Made by a program: the position numbers and the translations under genes. DNA of 64,000 bases from contig CM052358.1 of assembly GCA_028551475.1 (NCBI GenBank), forward strand, positions 5,892,501-5,956,500, given 5' to 3'. Positions 61,701 to 64,000 of this stretch are shown piece after piece. The stretch is from Casuarina equisetifolia (taxonomy: Eukaryota > Streptophyta > Magnoliopsida > Fagales > Casuarinaceae). Positions within the stretch are counted from its first letter, which is position 1; each line of letters starts with the position of its first letter. Below the pieces are notes generated by a model. That model saw nothing but the letters and a program-made list of their open reading frames with translations. It made no database searches and was not told the DNA's origin.

Positions 61701-64000
61701 ACACATTTGTCCATTTTCGTTTTCCTCTTTTGTGCTTGAAGTTTCTGAACTAGGAGTAAGAGTGTAGGGCTTCAAATTTCATGATTCAAATCCAACTAGC
61801 TCTCCGAACGACTTCCTTCTAGATTTCACTTAGAACGGAGCTTCTTCTTCACCGTAGGCTTGGACTACACAGTACCTGGTCATGAGAATGGACCTGGGCC
61901 GCTTGATTTGGACTCAATTGGGTTGTAAGATTCTGTTTCAACTGGGCTGCGGGGTCACCCTGAAACGGACCGGGTCACGCAATTTTGCATTTTAATTTTC
62001 CATAACTTGATGTTGTAGAATAATTACAAATATATCAAAACCGGCTACTTTAAAATATCATTACTTGACATAAAAATTTACACAATATTATTTTATATAT
62101 CTTAATCGTACAATATATAAGGTTTAGGACTTAAAAATTTATTACTGCTCCTGCTCCACTTAAGAGGTCGGATACTAGACCCTTCTCCATGTGGCATGTG
62201 TATGAATCATTGTAAACTAAATATAAATTGAAAAGTACACGGAGGGCTTGCTCAAGGATATTCCGAACCCCAAGAGCTTAAGGAGATTTCAACCTAGTTC
62301 CTTCCAAATCATAACTTACTACCTTAACTATATGAGTCTTCATGCTATCCGGCAATACGATTTCGCAAATAATTTTCTCCTACAAAAGATGTGTTCGTTG
62401 TAACTGGAGCCCATAAATCTGTCCAGGGTGTTTCATATAAGCTACACTCGGTTTTGAGAGAATGAGGCCTGGCAACTGTTGTTGGACGTTGCCCAACCTG
62501 ATCCATGGGAAAGCAAAGGGCATGATTTGAGTTATATTCAGCGCTAACCCTCAAGAGCTTATCAACTATTAATCAACTAGTTTTGGTTACGAGAGATTTT
62601 ATTTTCCTTTTTTCTAGGATCCAATGCTTGAGACAAAGATACATACACTTTTATTGAGCATATTGCCTATTAGAGGTGTTCCTCTTTTCATTTTATTTGA
62701 ACTTGGAAGGGGAAGGCTTACCGCTAAACATGTTTTACATCGGAAAACAGTAACATGTTTTATATTTTTCCAAGCTATCAACAAAATAGACAAAACTTTT
62801 ACACTCATTGAAAACTCAAGGCACTTTTTTTTTCCTAGACTGATAAAAATGTGGAGAGAGATTCAACGAGTGTTCTTTCCGTTAGCACAAATTTTTTTTG
62901 TATAATAGAGTTCTTCAGTGAACCTTTTTGGGGAAGGTCTTTTGTTTATTTTATATGTTTTGGGGAATCCTACATAGCTTGAATTTCTTACCTCGGTTCT
63001 TCCAAGAACCAGTTCTTTCCTTTCATGTCATTTAGCTTAGAAGATAATGGATCGGAGAAAATCTGCAGTTCCACCACAGACAAGCCAAAAGCGTTCCCGT
63101 CCCGTCCAACAATGACCAGTCTCTTGGAGCCCATTCAAAATCTGATGTCGTTAGCGTTCAACAACCGGATCAGAGCATGACAGATGATGAAATCGAATGA
63201 TCGTTACGTCTTAACGTTTCGAAAAAAGGATACTCATTGTTTCAATGTTTGACCTTTCTGTGGTCGTACTTTTCAATGCGTCTGATTATACTATCCTCCT
63301 CCTTCCCACTTAAAATATGAAAGAATATAAAACTCCTGTTCATTACACTTCTTTTCCTCCCATTTTTCCTTACCAAACACAAAGTTGAATCCACTTTCGT
63401 CAAAGGAGGCACACCAGAATGGAGTACGCAGGAAAGGTTACGCAGTCAGCCAGTCATAAACTTTCACATGGATCAGAAACCTTACCCGCCCCAAACCCAA
63501 CCGCTTTCACCTTGTTTCGGAGTTACCAGACCTCACCAACCAGATCATGTTTCATCGAAGATAGAGAACGAAAACTGTTATGGGACAGCAATTTTTTAGT
63601 GAAAACACAAGGCGAGCCACTGGCCTTGAAAGCGTGCGGTGTCGATGAAGTGACTGATTGATTTGTCTGGTTCCCTTCCCTCTCAGCTCAGCTCAGCTTA
63701 CGAACCTTCGTCGACGTCGCCAGCACATCAAACTACAGTGGCTCCCCACCACCGGGGCTACCTAGCGAAGAAGACCAAACACTCTCCCCGAGCTGGATTG
63801 GTGCGTGTTACGTGAGCGGGCCTGCGGAGCCATCAAAGCCGCCCCGTCAATGGGGACCACCTTAGAATAGTCCCAACAAAAATCCAAACTGGTCGCAAAG
63901 GTCGAGGCTGATGAGGACACGTTTCGACCGCCCTTGGATAGCGCGAATCTTGAAAATGATACTTTTGGCCCAAAATACGCCACTTGTGACGTCACTTAGA
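58790..64000. other. Upstream of the fucosidase gene and terminal intergenic region
   Basis: The first few hundred bases are the promoter and leader of the fucosidase gene. The rest lacks a gene I can support. Two short tandem repeats are present: TTTCAA in five copies (59954-59986) and ATGAT in four copies (60094-60113). The segment at about 60450-61560 has the texture of an LTR (TGTTAGATTT near 60448, AAGGAGGTTCAACCCCAC near 60590), but no matching end or target duplication was found. A minus-strand frame at 63762-63995 is GC-richer than its surroundings and could be the edge of a gene outside the window, but I do not recognise it. Confidence 0.45.

Overview
The window is nuclear DNA of a flowering plant, probably a woody dicot-like species. 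The evidence is intron-bearing genes with GT-AG junctions, plant-only gene families, an intron-containing plant tRNA-Tyr, Ty1/copia retrotransposons with plant tRNA-Met type priming sites, and long AT-rich intergenic stretches. I see no operons, CRISPR arrays or prokaryotic features.

Layout. A nodulin-like/NFD4-type MFS transporter lies on the minus strand (726-2525). About 20 kb of intergenic DNA follows, largely made of retrotransposons: a solo LTR (3940-4461, perfect 5-bp target duplication), a copia element (4870-10764, perfect 5-bp target duplication) and a second copia element (11163-16408, near-perfect target duplication). All are fossils. Next come an FRA8/F8H-type GT47 glycosyltransferase (22402-24152, +), a tRNA-Tyr gene (26425-26513, -), an XTH31/32-type xyloglucan hydrolase/endotransglucosylase (29022-30314, -), about 11 kb with no gene I can name, a nine-exon serine carboxypeptidase-like gene (41134-44198, +), a small zinc-ribbon/OB-fold protein gene (44966-46182, -), a decayed copia piece (about 46740-47650), a nine-exon METTL21-type methyltransferase gene (49520-54463, +) and a GH29 alpha-L-fucosidase gene (55702-58789, -). 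The last 5 kb is intergenic.

How the genes relate. Three products act on cell-wall hemicellulose: the GT47 enzyme in glucuronoxylan synthesis in the Golgi, the XTH on xyloglucan in the wall, and the fucosidase on fucosylated wall glycans such as xyloglucan. From memory of the Arabidopsis chromosome 2 gene order, the MFS transporter, FRA8, the small RPA-C-like gene and FUC1 are near neighbours there too (At2g28120 to At2g28100). This window would then be an expanded version of an old syntenic block, with the XTH, SCPL and methyltransferase genes and retrotransposons between its members. There is no sign of a novel system such as a defence island or biosynthetic cluster. The most useful leads are the synteny, the little-studied zinc-ribbon/OB protein, an in-frame tandem duplication in the methyltransferase tail, and a carboxypeptidase splice donor that sits inside a CT microsatellite.

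Exon boundaries were derived by hand from reading frame, splice consensus and remembered family sequence. Every phase closes, but none has been checked against transcripts.
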